Below are positions 63,345 through 64,000 of a stretch of DNA of 64,000 bases, piece after piece; positions within the stretch are counted from its first letter, which is position 1, and each line of letters starts with the position of its first letter. The notes below the pieces were generated by a model. It had not been told where the DNA came from and did not search any database. It saw nothing but the letters and a program-made list of their open reading frames with translations. The position numbers and the translations under genes were made by a program. Source of the DNA: Curtobacterium herbarum (GTDB taxonomy: Bacteria; Actinomycetota; Actinomycetes; Actinomycetales; Microbacteriaceae); NCBI RefSeq assembly GCF_016907335.1, contig NZ_JAFBBT010000001.1, positions 2,418,001 to 2,482,000 on the forward strand, in the 5' to 3' direction.

Positions 63345-64000
63345 TCAGCCGTTGGCGAGCAGGGTGTTCATCTTGTCCTGGGCGGTCTGCAGCGCCTTCT
63401 CGGGGCTGACGCCGCCCTTCATCGCCAGTGCGATCTGCTGGTCGAGGAAGTCGGTCATGGCCGAGTTGGCCTCGACCGGGTTGAGGTTCTTCGCGGTCTT
63501 CAGCGCCTCGTTGGCGAGCACGCGGGCCTTGGCCTGCACGGTGCCGTCGTCCTTCGAGAAGAACGGGTCGGACTGCGACGACTTCGTCGACGGGAAGATG
63601 TTCACCAGGTGTGCGAACGCCTCCTGGTTCTTCGCGTTCGTCATGAACGCGGCGAGCGCTTCGGCGGTGGCGATGTGCTTGCTCTTCGCCGAGACGCTGA
63701 GGCCCTGGACGTAGAGCGGCGGGTTGTCCAGCGCCGGGGAGACGATGATGTTGCCCTTGAGCGACGGGTTGTTCTTCTCGAAGTCGCTGATCGCGGTCGC
63801 GCCACCGGTGGTCCAGGCGACCTTGCCCTGCGTGAACAGGGTGGAGTTGCCGAGGTAGTCGGTGTTGAGGACCGACGACGGCATCAGGCCTTCCTTGTAG
63901 GCCTTCGCGTACTTCGTGATGAGGTCGGCGGCCTTCGACGAGTTCGCGAATGTGAACTTCGTGCCGTCGGCGTTGAGGATCTTGACGCCGGCGAGCGAGA
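63345..64000 (-). CDS. Sugar ABC importer binding protein (family 1), C-terminal part
   Basis: The window holds the last 217 codons; the N-terminus and lipobox lie beyond 64000. The segment has the CUT1 binding-protein pattern: GLMPSSVLNTDYLGNSTLF, KVAWTTGGATAISDFEK, VQGLSVSAKSKHIATAEALAAF and the C-terminal ALAMKGGVSPEKALQTAQDKMNTLLA. It would recognise the glycan freed by the EndoH enzyme; specificity is inferred from context only. The gene heads the operon in the part that we see. Confidence 0.92.
   Translation of the reverse strand, partial: SLAGVKILNADGTKFTFANSSKAADLITKYAKAYKEGLMPSSVLNTDYLGNSTLFTQGKVAWTTGGATAISDFEKNNPSLKGNIIVSPALDNPPLYVQGLSVSAKSKHIATAEALAAFMTNAKNQEAFAHLVNIFPSTKSSQSDPFFSKDDGTVQAKARVLANEALKTAKNLNPVEANSAMTDFLDQQIALAMKGGVSPEKALQTAQDKMNTLLANG

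Overview
The window reads as chromosomal DNA of a high-GC (about 70%) Gram-positive actinobacterium. Gene content and order (proA-proB-obgE-rpmA-rplU, RNase E/G, ndk-folC-ileS, valS, tig-clpP1-clpP2 and clpX, an actinobacterial ileS T-box, a VKOR/DsbA pair) fit the family Microbacteriaceae. A plant-associated genus such as Curtobacterium is my best guess, inferred from protein resemblance and not tested.

Layout. 1-7.7 kb: proline biosynthesis (proA partial, proB), obgE, the L27 and L21 ribosomal proteins, a DUF4031 gene, a membrane protein and RNase E/G. 8.0-9.7 kb: an oxidative folding pair (VKOR and a membrane-anchored DsbA). 9.7-15.6 kb: ndk, a DUF4233 membrane protein, folC and ileS behind a T-box. 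15.6-25.6 kb: a cation diffusion facilitator, a proline-rich membrane protein, a TetR regulator, a complete family-5 (peptide/nickel-type) ABC importer, a very GC-rich duplicated spacer and an MHS-type MFS transporter. 25.8-38.4 kb: valS, a self-controlled TetR regulator, an M3 oligopeptidase, clpX, a ycnI-copC copper pair, clpP2-clpP1, tig and tRNA-Pro. 38.4-44.9 kb: tRNA-Gly, a 19-bp tandem repeat and a complete ribose operon (rbsR-A-C-B-K-D) behind twin LacI operators. 44.9-52.5 kb: accessory genes (small regulators, GNATs, a HAD hydrolase, a CatA-like acetyltransferase, an MGT-type glycosyltransferase, and a TetR plus alpha/beta-hydrolase pair).

The most interesting locus is 52.5-64.0 kb. 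Seven genes on the minus strand form an apparent operon: a sugar-binding lipoprotein (cut by the window end), two MalF/MalG-type permeases, a GH5-like beta-mannosidase candidate, a GH38 alpha-mannosidase, a secreted EndoH-type GH18 endo-beta-N-acetylglucosaminidase and a GH92 alpha-mannosidase. Together they make a coherent route for taking high-mannose N-glycans off glycoproteins, importing them and breaking every mannose linkage. The logic resembles the bifidobacterial N-glycan loci, here in a probable plant-associated actinobacterium.

Regulatory features readable in the sequence include the ileS T-box, a palindrome over the -10 of the rplU promoter, twin palindromes at two regulator genes, an operator that contains the -10 of the hydrolase promoter, and several start codons placed 6-9 nt after a -10-like hexamer, which suggests leaderless mRNAs.
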